A stretch of 64,000 nt of DNA, taken from the NCBI GenBank assembly GCA_036262075.1, contig DATAJO010000005.1:38246-102245 (forward strand). Reading direction: 5' to 3'. The DNA comes from JACDBZ01 sp036262075 (lineage in GTDB: Bacteria; Chloroflexota; Limnocylindria; QHBO01). The stretch's first letter is position 1, and every line of letters begins with the position of its first letter. Both the position numbers and the translations under genes were made by a program. This document shows, piece by piece, positions 8,466 through 20,500 of this stretch. The notes beneath the pieces are model-generated. The model searched no databases. It had not been told where the DNA came from and saw only the letters and a program-made list of their open reading frames with translations.

Positions 8466-9502
8466 GACGCGGCCTCCCCGTCGCCGTTCATGCTCTCGTC
8501 GCCGAAGCCGCGGCCGACGAGCTCGACGAAGACGTCCTCGAGGCTCGGCTCGGACTTCGCGAGCCCGACGAGGGCCGATCCCTGGGCCGAGACCGCGCTC
8601 ACGACCGAGGTGAGCGCCGAGTCGTCGGCGAGGACGACCTTCACCGCCACGCGGTCCGCGCCCCCGCCGTCGCCGCTCGGGGCATCGTCGTCGTCCGCCC
8701 GCACGGCCGATACGACGCCCGGCAGGCCCGCGATCGCATCCATGCCGCCGCGCTCCGGCAGGCGGTCGAGCTCGATCCGGAAGATCGACTCGGCCTGGAC
8801 CCGGCGCCGGAGCTCCTCGGGCGTGCCGAGGGCGAGGATCCGGCCGCGGTCGACGATCGCGATCCGGTCGCACAGCTGCTCGGCCTCGACCATGTAGTGG
8901 GTCGTGAGGAGCAGCGTGCGGCCCGGCGCGCCGGCCTTCCAGGCCAGGGTGTGGTCGCGCAGGTCGCGCGCGGCGGCCACGTCGAGGCCGAGGGTCGGCT
9001 CGTCGAGGAACAGGACCCACGGGTCGTTCAGCAGGCCGCGCGCGAAGTTCAGCTTCTGCCGCTGGCCGGTCGACAGCGTCCGGACCTTCTGGTCCTTCTG
9101 CTCGGTCAGGCCGGTGATCTCGATGAGCTCGTCGACGCGCCGCCAGCCCTCGCGCTGCGGCAGCCCGTAGAACTGGCTGAACATCCACAGCTGCTCGCGG
9201 ACGGTGAGCAGGCCGTAGCCCGACTGCTCGCCGCCGGAGACCATGTTGATGACGCGCCGGATCTTGGCGGTCTCGTTCACGACGTCGAAGCCCGCGATCT
9301 TCGCCGTGCCGCTCGTCGGCAGGAGGAGCGTCGTGAGGATCTTGATGAGCGTCGTCTTGCCCGCGCCGTTCGGCCCGAGCAGGCCGAAGTACTCGCCCGG
9401 CTCGACGTCGAGATCGACGCCGGCGAGGGCGGTGACGGGCTGCGGCTTCGCCTTGTAGACGCGGGTCACGCCACGGGCGTGGATGGCAGGGGGAACGGAC
9501 AT
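8462..9502 (-). CDS. ABC exporter ATP-binding protein (DrrA-like)
   Basis: The 346-residue cytoplasmic ATPase powers the ABC-2 exporter encoded with it. Walker A is GPNGAGKT (43-50), the signature LSTGQ (143-147), Walker B VLFLDEP (163-169), and the switch His lies in LLTTH (198-202). After the nucleotide-binding domain comes an extension of about 110 residues ending in EPSLEDVFVELVGRGFGDE, the motif typical of DrrA/CcmA-like exporter ATPases. A GAGG about 7 nt before the ATG serves as ribosome site. It is the first gene of a three-gene coupled operon and is transcribed divergently from the LacI-family gene. Confidence 0.92.
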   Translation of the reverse strand: MSVPPAIHARGVTRVYKAKPQPVTALAGVDLDVEPGEYFGLLGPNGAGKTTLIKILTTLLLPTSGTAKIAGFDVVNETAKIRRVINMVSGGEQSGYGLLTVREQLWMFSQFYGLPQREGWRRVDELIEITGLTEQKDQKVRTLSTGQRQKLNFARGLLNDPWVLFLDEPTLGLDVAAARDLRDHTLAWKAGAPGRTLLLTTHYMVEAEQLCDRIAIVDRGRILALGTPEELRRRVQAESIFRIELDRLPERGGMDAIAGLPGVVSAVRADDDDAPSGDGGGADRVAVKVVLADDSALTSVVSAVSAQGSALVGLAKSEPSLEDVFVELVGRGFGDESMNGDGEAAS

Positions 9503-9544
9503 CGGCAGCCTCGAAGGGCGTGTCGGTGGACGGGCGGGACGAAG

Positions 9545-9550
9545 ATGCTA
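9545..9550 (-). promoter_or_regulatory. -10 element of the ABC exporter operon
   Basis: On the minus strand TAGCAT is preceded by GGTGC, about 43 nt before the ATPase ATG. The operator nearest to it (9593-9604) lies about 43 bp upstream on this strand, so the LacI-type regulator might also touch this promoter, though that is not shown. Confidence 0.5.
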
Positions 9551-9592
9551 GCACCACTTCGCCACACCGCGGCCGCCCCTGCGTCGTCCTGT

Positions 9593-9604
9593 GAGAGCGC
9601 TCTC
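9593..9604. promoter_or_regulatory. LacI-family operator, upstream copy
   Basis: The perfect palindrome GAGAGCGCTCTC abuts the TTGACA -35 hexamer at 9605. It has the central CG and flanking symmetry usual for LacI/GalR-type operators, and it repeats the core of the operator at 9637-9652 with a centre-to-centre distance of 46 bp. Confidence 0.75.
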
Positions 9605-9624
9605 TTGACAGGCCGCCGTAAGAT
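9605..9624 (+). promoter_or_regulatory. Promoter of the LacI-type regulator and probably the sugar operon
   Basis: TTGACA at 9605-9610 is a consensus -35 hexamer. The best -10-like match is TAAGAT at 9619-9624, but the 8-bp gap between them is too short for one promoter, so either TAAGAT works with a weak -35 further upstream or TTGACA uses a poor -10 near 9628. The site is flanked by two operators, so repression by the encoded regulator is expected. Confidence 0.45.
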
Positions 9625-9636
9625 GCTCGTGTGATC

Positions 9637-9652
9637 GTGAGAGCGCTCTCAC
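9637..9652. promoter_or_regulatory. LacI-family operator, start-proximal copy
   Basis: GTGAGAGCGCTCTCAC is a perfect 16-bp palindrome ending one base before the ATG of the regulator gene. Bound repressor here would block initiation or elongation, and with the upstream copy could loop the promoter. Self-regulation is the simplest reading. Confidence 0.82.
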
Positions 9653-9653
9653 A

Positions 9654-10685
9654 ATGAGCCGGCGAAACGGCGACGGGGCGGTGACCCTGGAGCAGGTGGC
9701 CGCTCGCGCGCAGGTCTCCCGAGCGACCGTCTCCCGGGTCGTGAACGGCGATCCGCGGGTGGGGGAGTCGGCCCGCCAGGCCGTCGAGGCCGCCGTCCGC
9801 GCTCTCCGCTACGTGCCGAACCGCGCGGCCCGGTCGCTCGTGACCCGCCGCAGCGACTCGATCGCCGTCGTCATCCCCGAGCCGACGACCCAGCTCTTCG
9901 GCGACCCGTTCTTCCCGCGCTTCCTCCGCGGCGTCAGCGACACGCTGGCCCGCGACGACCTCCAGCTCGTGCTGCTCATGCCACAGGGCCGCGCCGACGA
10001 GGCCCGCGTCGCCCGTTACCTCGCCGCCGGCCACACCGACGGCGTGCTCCTCGTCTCGCTCCACGGCTCCGACCCGCTGCCGGCCGACCTCGCCGGCCGC
10101 GGCATCCCGGTCGTCGTCGGCGGACGGCCGCCTGCCCCGGGCATCAGCTACGTCGACGTCGACAACCGCGCCGGGGCATCCTCGGCGGTGGCGCACCTCG
10201 CGTCCACGGGGCGGACGCGAATCGTGACGATCGCCGGCCCGCAGGACATGCCGGCCGGCGCGGACCGGCTGGCCGGCTACCGCGAGACGCTCGGGCGGCG
10301 CGACGCGCCGGTCGACGATGGGCTCGTCGAGGTGGCCGACTTCTCGCTCGACGGCGGCCGGCGGGCGATGGAGCGGCTCCTCGAGCGCGTGCCCGACCTC
10401 GACGCCGTGTTCGTGGCGTCCGACCTCATGGCCGTCGGTGCCCTCGAGGCGCTGAGCCGAGCGGGCCGCCGGGTGCCCGAGGACGTGGCCGTCATCGGCT
10501 TCGACGACTCTCCACTCGCGGCATCGGCCCGCCCGTCCCTGTCGAGCGTCCGGCAGCCGATCGAGGAGATGGGTCGCGAGATGACGCGGCTCCTGCTCGA
10601 CCGGGCACGCCACCCCGACGTCGCCCCGCGCCACGTGATCCTGGATACGAGCCTCGTGCTTCGCGAGTCGAGCCAGCCTATGTGA
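9654..10685 (+). CDS. LacI-family transcriptional regulator
   Basis: This 343-residue repressor starts with a LacI helix-turn-helix and hinge: VTLEQVAARAQVSRATVSRV (10-29) and YVPNRAARSLVTRRS (about 53-67). A periplasmic-binding-protein-like sugar sensor domain follows, with VIPEP, DGVLLVS and IGFDDSPLA (family motif near the C-terminus). The neighbouring operon encodes a sugar ABC importer and a beta-glucosidase, so the effector is probably a beta-glucoside, cellobiose or another small sugar. Two matching palindromes upstream indicate autoregulation. It lies 63 nt before the binding-protein gene with no clear promoter between, so one transcript may cover 9654-15726. Confidence 0.93.
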   Translation: MSRRNGDGAVTLEQVAARAQVSRATVSRVVNGDPRVGESARQAVEAAVRALRYVPNRAARSLVTRRSDSIAVVIPEPTTQLFGDPFFPRFLRGVSDTLARDDLQLVLLMPQGRADEARVARYLAAGHTDGVLLVSLHGSDPLPADLAGRGIPVVVGGRPPAPGISYVDVDNRAGASSAVAHLASTGRTRIVTIAGPQDMPAGADRLAGYRETLGRRDAPVDDGLVEVADFSLDGGRRAMERLLERVPDLDAVFVASDLMAVGALEALSRAGRRVPEDVAVIGFDDSPLAASARPSLSSVRQPIEEMGREMTRLLLDRARHPDVAPRHVILDTSLVLRESSQPM

Positions 10686-10748
10686 ACGAGGAGGACAGCC
10701 CGAGCGCGACCGCGCATCCGGAATGAGCATCGATGTAGGAGGAGGTCC

Positions 10749-12206
10749 ATGTATCGACAGTCCCGCTGGCGCCCGACGAAGATCGCGGGCGTTGCCGGCA
10801 TCGGCTTCGTGCTCCTGCTCGCCGCGTGCGGCGGCAGCGGTACGGCGAGTGCTCCCGCGTCGGAGGCACCCGAGTCCGAGGCACCCGAGTCGCAGGCCGC
10901 CGCGTCGGAGCCGACGGGCGAGGCCGTCGAGATCGAGTGGTTCGTCGGGCTCGGCACCGGTGAGAACGAGGAGCAGATCCCGACCGAGGAGGCGGTGGTC
11001 GAGGCGTTCAACGCCGCCAACCCGGGCATCCACCTGACCCTGACCGTCGTCGACAACACCGAGGCCTCGACGACGCTCGCCACCCGCATCGCCGCCGGCG
11101 ACGCGCCGGACATCATCGGTCCGGTCGGCATCCGCGGCCTGCAGTCGTTCGGCGACCAGCTGCTCGACATCGGGCCGTTCATCGAGTCGTCGGGCGTCGA
11201 CCTGTCGGAGATCCCGCAGGCGCTCATCGACGTGTACAACGTCGACGGCGTCCAGATCGGCATCCCGATGGCGGTCTACCCGTCGTTCATCTACTACAAC
11301 AAGACCCTGTTCGACGAGGCCGATCTCCCGTACCCGCCGCACGAGGTGGGGGAGGAGTACGACGGCGAGCCGTGGACGTGGGAGACGGTGCGTGACCTCG
11401 CCATGCTCCTCACCGTCGACGCGAACGGCAACGACGCGACGAGCGCCGACTTCGATCCCGAGGCGATCGAGCAGTTCGGCCTCGACGCCCAGTTCACCGA
11501 GAACGACGCTCGCGCCTGGTCGACGATCTTCGGCGGCTCGGGCTCGGTCGTCGCCGACGACGGCACGACGGCCCAGTGGCCGGACAACTGGCGCGATGGC
11601 CTCCAGTACTTCTACGACGGCATCTGGACCGATCACTTCATCCCGAACGGGACGGCGGTCCAGGGCCTGGCCGATGGCAACACGTTCCAGTCGGGCCTGG
11701 TTGCCATGGACGTCGTGCACCAGTGGTACACGTGCTGTGTCTATCCCGGCGAGGGCGATCCGGCCGTGACCGATTGGGACATCGCCGTGCTGCCCGAGGG
11801 TCCGGACGGGACGATCACGTCGAAGCTCCATGCCGACACGATCGCGATCATGGCGAGCACGGAGCATCCCGAGGAGGCGTTCGAGGTGCTCTCGTTCCTC
11901 GCCGCCTCGCCTGAGCTGACCGAGGTCTGGGGCGCGCTCCCGGCGATCGAGAGCCAGCGTGACGCGTTCTTCGCGTCGCTCGACGAGCGGTTCGCGCCGC
12001 TCGAGATCGACTGGAACGTCTCGACCCAGATGCTCGAGTACCCGGACAATCCGAGCCACGAGGCGTACATGCCGAACTTCGACGAGGCCGACTCGGCGAA
12101 CAAGGACCTCGGAAGCAGGCTCTGGAACACCCCCGATCTCGATCTCCCGGCGGAGATCGATGCCCACGTCGAGCTCCTGCAGGGGATCTTCGACGACGCG
12201 GAGTAG
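10749..12206 (+). CDS. Sugar ABC transporter substrate-binding lipoprotein
   Basis: This 485-residue extracellular binding protein feeds the two permeases downstream. A basic N-terminus and hydrophobic helix end in the lipobox LLAAC with Cys27 as the acylation site. A Ser/Glu/Pro/Ala linker (APASEAPESEAPESQAAASE) spaces the domain from the membrane. The rest matches family 1 extracellular solute-binding proteins (MalE/UgpB type), for example EAVVEAFNAANPGI and LATRIAAGDAPDI. A strong ribosome site GGAGGAGGT sits 4 nt before the ATG. No ATPase for this importer is in the window, as is common for organisms sharing one MsmK-type ATPase among several sugar importers. Confidence 0.93.
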   Translation: MYRQSRWRPTKIAGVAGIGFVLLLAACGGSGTASAPASEAPESEAPESQAAASEPTGEAVEIEWFVGLGTGENEEQIPTEEAVVEAFNAANPGIHLTLTVVDNTEASTTLATRIAAGDAPDIIGPVGIRGLQSFGDQLLDIGPFIESSGVDLSEIPQALIDVYNVDGVQIGIPMAVYPSFIYYNKTLFDEADLPYPPHEVGEEYDGEPWTWETVRDLAMLLTVDANGNDATSADFDPEAIEQFGLDAQFTENDARAWSTIFGGSGSVVADDGTTAQWPDNWRDGLQYFYDGIWTDHFIPNGTAVQGLADGNTFQSGLVAMDVVHQWYTCCVYPGEGDPAVTDWDIAVLPEGPDGTITSKLHADTIAIMASTEHPEEAFEVLSFLAASPELTEVWGALPAIESQRDAFFASLDERFAPLEIDWNVSTQMLEYPDNPSHEAYMPNFDEADSANKDLGSRLWNTPDLDLPAEIDAHVELLQGIFDDAE

Positions 12207-12221
12207 CCTCTCCTCCACCCG

Positions 12222-12253
12222 CATCGGGGGCGGCCGCCCGGCCGCCCCCGATG
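12222..12253 (+). other. Perfect hairpin between binding-protein and permease genes
   Basis: A 15-bp perfect inverted repeat starting CATCGGGGGCGGCCG with only two unpaired central bases lies 15 nt after the binding-protein stop. There is no T-run, so it is more likely a 3'-end stabiliser or partial attenuator than a full terminator. This would let binding protein be made in excess over permease, as in other sugar operons. Confidence 0.7.
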
Positions 12254-12284
12254 ACGCACCCATCACCCCGCCTGGAGCCGAGCG

Positions 12285-13268
12285 ATGGCGACGATCAGCG
12301 AACCCACGGGGCCACCGACGACGCCGGGCCCGTCGGCGACGGTCGCGCTCGCCGGGACCGGTCGGCGCGGGCACGGGATCTCCCGCCGCGAGAGGTGGTC
12401 GGGGCTGCTGTTCGTCTCGCCGTTCCTCATCGGCTTCGTCATCTTCTCGGCGCTCCCGATGGTCGCCTCGCTCGTGCTGTCGTTCACGAACTTCGACCCG
12501 CGGCGACCCGAGGAGATCCGGTTCATCGGCCTCGACAACTACCTGCGCATGACGCGCGACCCGGTGCTGCTCCATTCGCTGTGGGTCACCGTGCGGTTCG
12601 CGCTCATGGTCGTGCCGCTGACGCTCGGCTTCGCGCTCGCCGTGGCCATGCTCGTGAACAGCACGCTGCTCGCCGGCCGGAACGTCTTCCGGACGCTGTT
12701 CTACATGCCGATGCACATCCCGATCGTGGCGAGCACGCTCGTCTGGATCGGCGTCCTCCACGCCCAGAACGGCTGGCTGAACCTGGCGCTCGGCGCGGTC
12801 GGCGTCGAGGGGCCGAACTGGCTCCAGAGCCCGACCTGGGTCGGCCCGGCGCTCGCCCTCATGGGCCTGTGGGGCATCGGCAACATGATGCTCATCTTCC
12901 TGGCCGGGCTCCAGAGCGTGCCGTCCGAGCTGTACGACGCGGCGCGCGTGGACGGCGCCGGCCCGTGGGGCAGGTTCCGCTACGTGACCCTGCCGATGAT
13001 CTCGCCGGTCCTGTTCTACAACCTCGTCATCGCGCTCATCGCGACGTTCCAGTTCTTCACCCAGGCCTACGTCATCAGCAACGGGCGCGGTGACCCGGAT
13101 CGCGCGACGCTGTTCTTCAACCTCAACCTGTTCCGCGAGGCGTTCTCGTTCTTCGACATGGGGTACGCCTCGGCGCTCGCCTGGCTGCTGTTCGTCATCG
13201 TGCTCGGCCTGACGGTGATCCTGTTCCGGACCGCCGGATCGTGGGTGTACGAGGGGAGCGAGCGATGA
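12285..13268 (+). CDS. Sugar ABC transporter permease (MalF/UgpA type)
   Basis: This 327-residue inner-membrane permease has six hydrophobic helices. Its EAA loop, YDAARVDGAGPWGRFRYVTL, contacts the ATPase on the cytoplasmic face. About 35 N-terminal residues (Thr/Pro/Gly-rich, then RRGHGISRRERW) precede the first helix. It ends with an ATGA overlap to the second permease, with which it should form the heterodimeric channel. The substrate is inferred from the binding protein and beta-glucosidase neighbours. Confidence 0.92.
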   Translation: MATISEPTGPPTTPGPSATVALAGTGRRGHGISRRERWSGLLFVSPFLIGFVIFSALPMVASLVLSFTNFDPRRPEEIRFIGLDNYLRMTRDPVLLHSLWVTVRFALMVVPLTLGFALAVAMLVNSTLLAGRNVFRTLFYMPMHIPIVASTLVWIGVLHAQNGWLNLALGAVGVEGPNWLQSPTWVGPALALMGLWGIGNMMLIFLAGLQSVPSELYDAARVDGAGPWGRFRYVTLPMISPVLFYNLVIALIATFQFFTQAYVISNGRGDPDRATLFFNLNLFREAFSFFDMGYASALAWLLFVIVLGLTVILFRTAGSWVYEGSER

Positions 13269-14352
13269 GCGCCGTCACCGCCCGACCGCCACGGACCGCC
13301 ACCGCCGGCAGCGGCTCGCTCCTGCAGCGCGACATGCGCGGCTTCGTCGCCAGGGCCGGGCTCACGCTGCTCGCCGTCACGATCGTCTCGATCTTCCTCA
13401 TGCCGCTCGGCTACATGGTCGCCACGGCCTTCAAGGAGCGGACCCAGCTCACCGCGCCGGGCGCGCCGATCTGGCCGGCCGTCCCCGCCGAGTTCGAGTG
13501 GAACGGGGAGCCCTTCCCGGTCTTCCGGGTCACCGACGAGGACGGGCAGGTCCACAGCTGGGCGCTCGTCGACCCGGGCCGCGAGTCGAGCGTCATGGTG
13601 GACACCGCCGACCCCGACGCCGGGGAGTTCGTGTGGGAGGGCCGATGGCGCACGCTCGAGCAGGACTGGCAGTTCTCGCTCAACCTCGACAACTTCGTGA
13701 ACGCCTGGAACACGATCGAGTTCCCGCGGCTGTTCTTCAACTCGTTCGCCATCGCCGGGCTGTCGACGCTGCTGGCGGTCGCATCGGCGGTGTGCGTCGC
13801 CTACGGCTTCAGCCGCTTCCGATTCCCGGGCCGCGACGGGCTGTTCCTGGTGATGATCGCGACGATCATCCTGCCCTTCCAGGTCACGCTCATCCCGACG
13901 TACGTCGTGTTCCTCAACCTCGGCTGGGTCGGGACGTGGTGGCCACTCATCATTCCGCACGCGTTCGCGAACGCGTACAACGTGTTCCTCCTGCGGCAGT
14001 ACTTCCTCACGATCCCGCGCGAGCTCGACGAGGCGGCGATGATCGACGGGGCCGGCCCGTTCCGGATCCTGTGGTCGGTCATCGTGCCGCAGGCGATCCC
14101 GGCGATCGTGGCCGTCACCCTGTTCCATTTCTTCTGGGCCTGGAACGAGTACTTCCTGCCGCTCGTGTACCTCCAGTCCGTGCCCGACCTCCAGCCGCTG
14201 TCGGTGGGCCTCGCCCGCTTCAACGCCCTGTACTCGCAGGAGCCGACGCTCGTCCAGGCCGGCGCGATCATGGCCATGGCCCTGCCGGTCGTCGTTTTCT
14301 TCCTCGCCCAGCGCGCCTTCATGCGCGGCGTCGTGTTCGGCGGCGTCGAGAA

Positions 14353-14356
<4 letters not shown>
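13265..14356 (+). CDS. Sugar ABC transporter permease (MalG/UgpE type) with extracellular insert
   Basis: The 363-residue partner permease carries the EAA loop ELDEAAMIDGAGPFRILWSV near residue 255. The start at 13265 overlaps the upstream stop (ATGA); an in-frame start 24 nt earlier would lie inside the upstream gene. Family members are usually about 275-300 residues. The extra length is a segment of about 85 residues between helix 1 and helix 2 (about 65-135), containing WPAVPAEFEWNGEPFPVF and VDTADPDAGEFVWEG, which should face outside the cell. It looks like a small beta domain and may touch the binding protein. The stop overlaps the GH1 gene by GTGA. Confidence 0.9.
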
Positions 14357-15726
<1,370 letters not shown>

Positions 15727-15740
15727 GCCAGCTCCCGGGC

Positions 15741-16001
15741 CTAGTTCAGGTCGTCGTCCCCGCGGCACGGGCTGCCCGGCCCGTGGTCGCACTCGACCGC
15801 CAGGAGGTGCGCGCCGGCGATCGAGAGGAGCGCGGCGGTGACCGTCTCGTCGTCTTCCTCGGTCCCGGGCGACAGCTCGCCCAGCGCCTGCTCGACGCGA
15901 GCCGACAGTCGCGCCGACAGCGCGTCGGTGGTGCTGAACGTACGCCACCCCTCGCGCTCCCAGATGACGATGCCATAGCCGCGAACGGCCACCGAGATCA
16001 T
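15741..16001 (-). CDS. Small hypothetical protein
   Basis: This 86-residue ORF is convergent with the GH1 gene, with 14 nt between stops. It is predicted soluble: VWEREG-like N-terminal strands, then RLSARVEQALGEL (a helix) and an acidic C-terminus with two Cys (VECDHG, SPCRGDDD). I do not recognise a family. Residue composition is ordinary rather than Arg/Pro-rich like the shadow frames, which argues that it is real. The gap from 16002 to 16206 shows no other gene. Confidence 0.5.
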   Translation of the reverse strand: MISVAVRGYGIVIWEREGWRTFSTTDALSARLSARVEQALGELSPGTEEDDETVTAALLSIAGAHLLAVECDHGPGSPCRGDDDLN

Positions 16002-16206
16002 CGCGCCCGTTACCCCAATCGTCCCATGCCGGTACTACGGCCAGCGTGACGGCGGGGGGCGAGCGCGCCAACCTCGCAGGTCCGCCCCGGACTGCACGAC
16101 ACCGCCCAGCGGTGCGCGCATGCATCGGCGGATGCGGCTCCGAATACCTGTCAGCGGATGGCCGGATCGTGGGGGAGGATCGGTGTCGTGGTCCTCATCG
16201 GCAAAC

Positions 16207-16220
16207 CGAACAGGCGTTCG
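16207..16220. promoter_or_regulatory. LexA (SOS) box upstream of uvrA
   Basis: CGAACAGGCGTTCG is CGAAC, four bases, GTTCG: the Gram-positive/mycobacterial-type LexA operator. It lies 18 bp before the uvrA -10 hexamer and so overlaps the -35 region, a position suited to repression. This predicts damage-induced uvrA expression. Confidence 0.75.
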
Positions 16221-16238
16221 CATCGGCCTGAATACTGC

Positions 16239-16244
16239 TACGAT
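16239..16244 (+). promoter_or_regulatory. -10 element of uvrA
   Basis: TACGAT preceded by CTGC, ending 9 nt before the ATG. The predicted transcript is leaderless or has a leader of one or two bases. Confidence 0.55.
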
Positions 16245-16253
16245 GCGGAGCGC

Positions 16254-19190
<2,937 letters not shown>

Positions 19191-19249
19191 AGACGACGTA
19201 AACCCGGCAGCCGTACTCGTGCGTTAGTGGGGCATGAGAGTGCCTCCCG

Positions 19250-19795
19250 ATGATTGACGCGCGCTCCGAGCCAGACGCCGATGCCGGCCATGAGGCCGCG
19301 GACAGTCCGGCCCGGCTCGCCTTCTCGAGCTTCTACCGCGAGACCCGGGATCCCGTTTATCGGACGGTCCTCCTAGCGACGCGCAGTGTCGAGCGCGCTG
19401 AGGACGCGGTTCAAGAGGCGTACATGAAGGCGTTAGCAGCTTGGGACAACGTCGCGGTGCACCCGAACCCCACGGCGTGGGTCGCTCGTGTCGCTCTGAA
19501 TCAAGCGACGAGCTGGTGGCGCCGATGGAGCCGAGAGATTCCCAATCCTCCCGATCGTGCAGTCGGCTCGGAGGTGGAGCCGATCGACGACGCGATCGTG
19601 CGCGTTGTTTGGGCGCTGCCTCGCCGTCAACGCCAGGTCGTAGCTCTCCGGATCTTGCTCGACCAGAGCACGGAGCAAACAGCTCGACTGCTGGGCGTAT
19701 CCCAAGGAACGGTCAAGGCCCATCTGCACCGCGCGATGACGGCCCTTCGCCTCGAACTTGCCGACGCTGGATACAAGGAGCGGAACGATGTCTGA
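19250..19795 (+). CDS. RNA polymerase ECF sigma factor
   Basis: This 181-residue sigma factor contains region 2 (FYRETRDPVYRTVL then AEDAVQEAYMKAL, about 28-65) and region 4 (ALPRRQRQVVALRILLDQST, then a helix-turn-helix EQTARLLGVSQGTVKAHLHR, about 122-165). Regions 1.1 and 3 are absent, as expected for extracytoplasmic-function sigma factors. It overlaps by 8 nt the gene for a single-pass membrane protein, its likely partner. Third codon positions here use A and T more often than neighbouring genes, hinting at later acquisition. The upstream gap (19191-19249) shows no TAnnnT promoter. Confidence 0.88.
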   Translation: MIDARSEPDADAGHEAADSPARLAFSSFYRETRDPVYRTVLLATRSVERAEDAVQEAYMKALAAWDNVAVHPNPTAWVARVALNQATSWWRRWSREIPNPPDRAVGSEVEPIDDAIVRVVWALPRRQRQVVALRILLDQSTEQTARLLGVSQGTVKAHLHRAMTALRLELADAGYKERNDV

Positions 19796-20486
19796 CCCTG
19801 GCCCCTCTGACGACCGGATGGCCGCGGCGATTCGGCGAGCATTTCGCCCTTATGCCGCGCCAAGCGCCGTTCCCCCTGTCCTTCCTCACCCGGCCGCTGT
19901 CCGGCGCAGGCGCCTCCTCGGCCTCTCGCTCGTCGCCGCGCCAACAGCCGCGTTGCTAACGATCGCGCTCGCCATGCAGACGCTGGTGCAACCGACGTCC
20001 GCCTTTGCGACCTGGAAGGTCGTGCCCGACGAACCAACCTCGACGTTGACGGCATCGGCCCCGCAAGAGTGCTCCACGCAATTACCTTTGATCGCCCTCG
20101 ACCAGAGAGGGCGGGCCGCAGTCGCGCTCTTCAGTGATGGCGTTTCGCTCGTGGACTGCCTTCTCGTCGACGGTATGCGGTCCGCGAGCTCACATGGAGC
20201 CCAGACGGGCCTCGACCCTTCCGCTGGAGCCATCGAGGTGCTGAACCACGGCCGCTATGAGCGAGAGTCCACGGTTCACATCTTCTCCGGCGGAGTTCGA
20301 AGCGAGGTCGTATCAGTCGTCGTGACACGCGAGGACGGACTCGATGTAACCGCAACTGTTGCCGGCGGCGTCTTCGTGGTCTGGTGGCCGGCTGCCGAGG
20401 ATGCCGCGACGTTTCGAGCGATCGATGCAGCCGGGAACGTGATCGAGGTCATCGACAACCCGATGCGCCTACCGCCCACACCGTAG
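19788..20486 (+). CDS. Single-pass membrane protein, probable anti-sigma partner
   Basis: This 232-residue protein has a cytoplasmic N-terminus of about 50 residues (DRMAAAIRRAFRPYAAPSAV), one membrane helix (about 54-77) and an extracytoplasmic domain of about 155 residues with two Cys (ECSTQL, VDCLLV). This topology and its overlap with the sigma gene fit an anti-sigma factor or a sensor regulated by that sigma. No zinc-finger HxxxCxxC motif is seen, so the assignment rests on context. AAGGAG precedes the ATG at 19788; an in-frame start 30 nt earlier lies deeper in the sigma gene. Its stop is 14 nt from that of the convergent helicase gene. Confidence 0.68.
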   Translation: MSDPGPSDDRMAAAIRRAFRPYAAPSAVPPVLPHPAAVRRRRLLGLSLVAAPTAALLTIALAMQTLVQPTSAFATWKVVPDEPTSTLTASAPQECSTQLPLIALDQRGRAAVALFSDGVSLVDCLLVDGMRSASSHGAQTGLDPSAGAIEVLNHGRYERESTVHIFSGGVRSEVVSVVVTREDGLDVTATVAGGVFVVWWPAAEDAATFRAIDAAGNVIEVIDNPMRLPPTP

Positions 20487-20500
20487 GTCGGCGCCGCGGC

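Noticed and set aside
7590..12761. A 1723-residue open frame on the minus strand covering the exporter permease and the opposite strand of the sugar operon
   Set aside because: Only the 7590-8465 part is a real gene. The rest is Arg/Pro/Asp/His-rich antisense translation of well-supported plus-strand genes, as expected when third positions are G or C.
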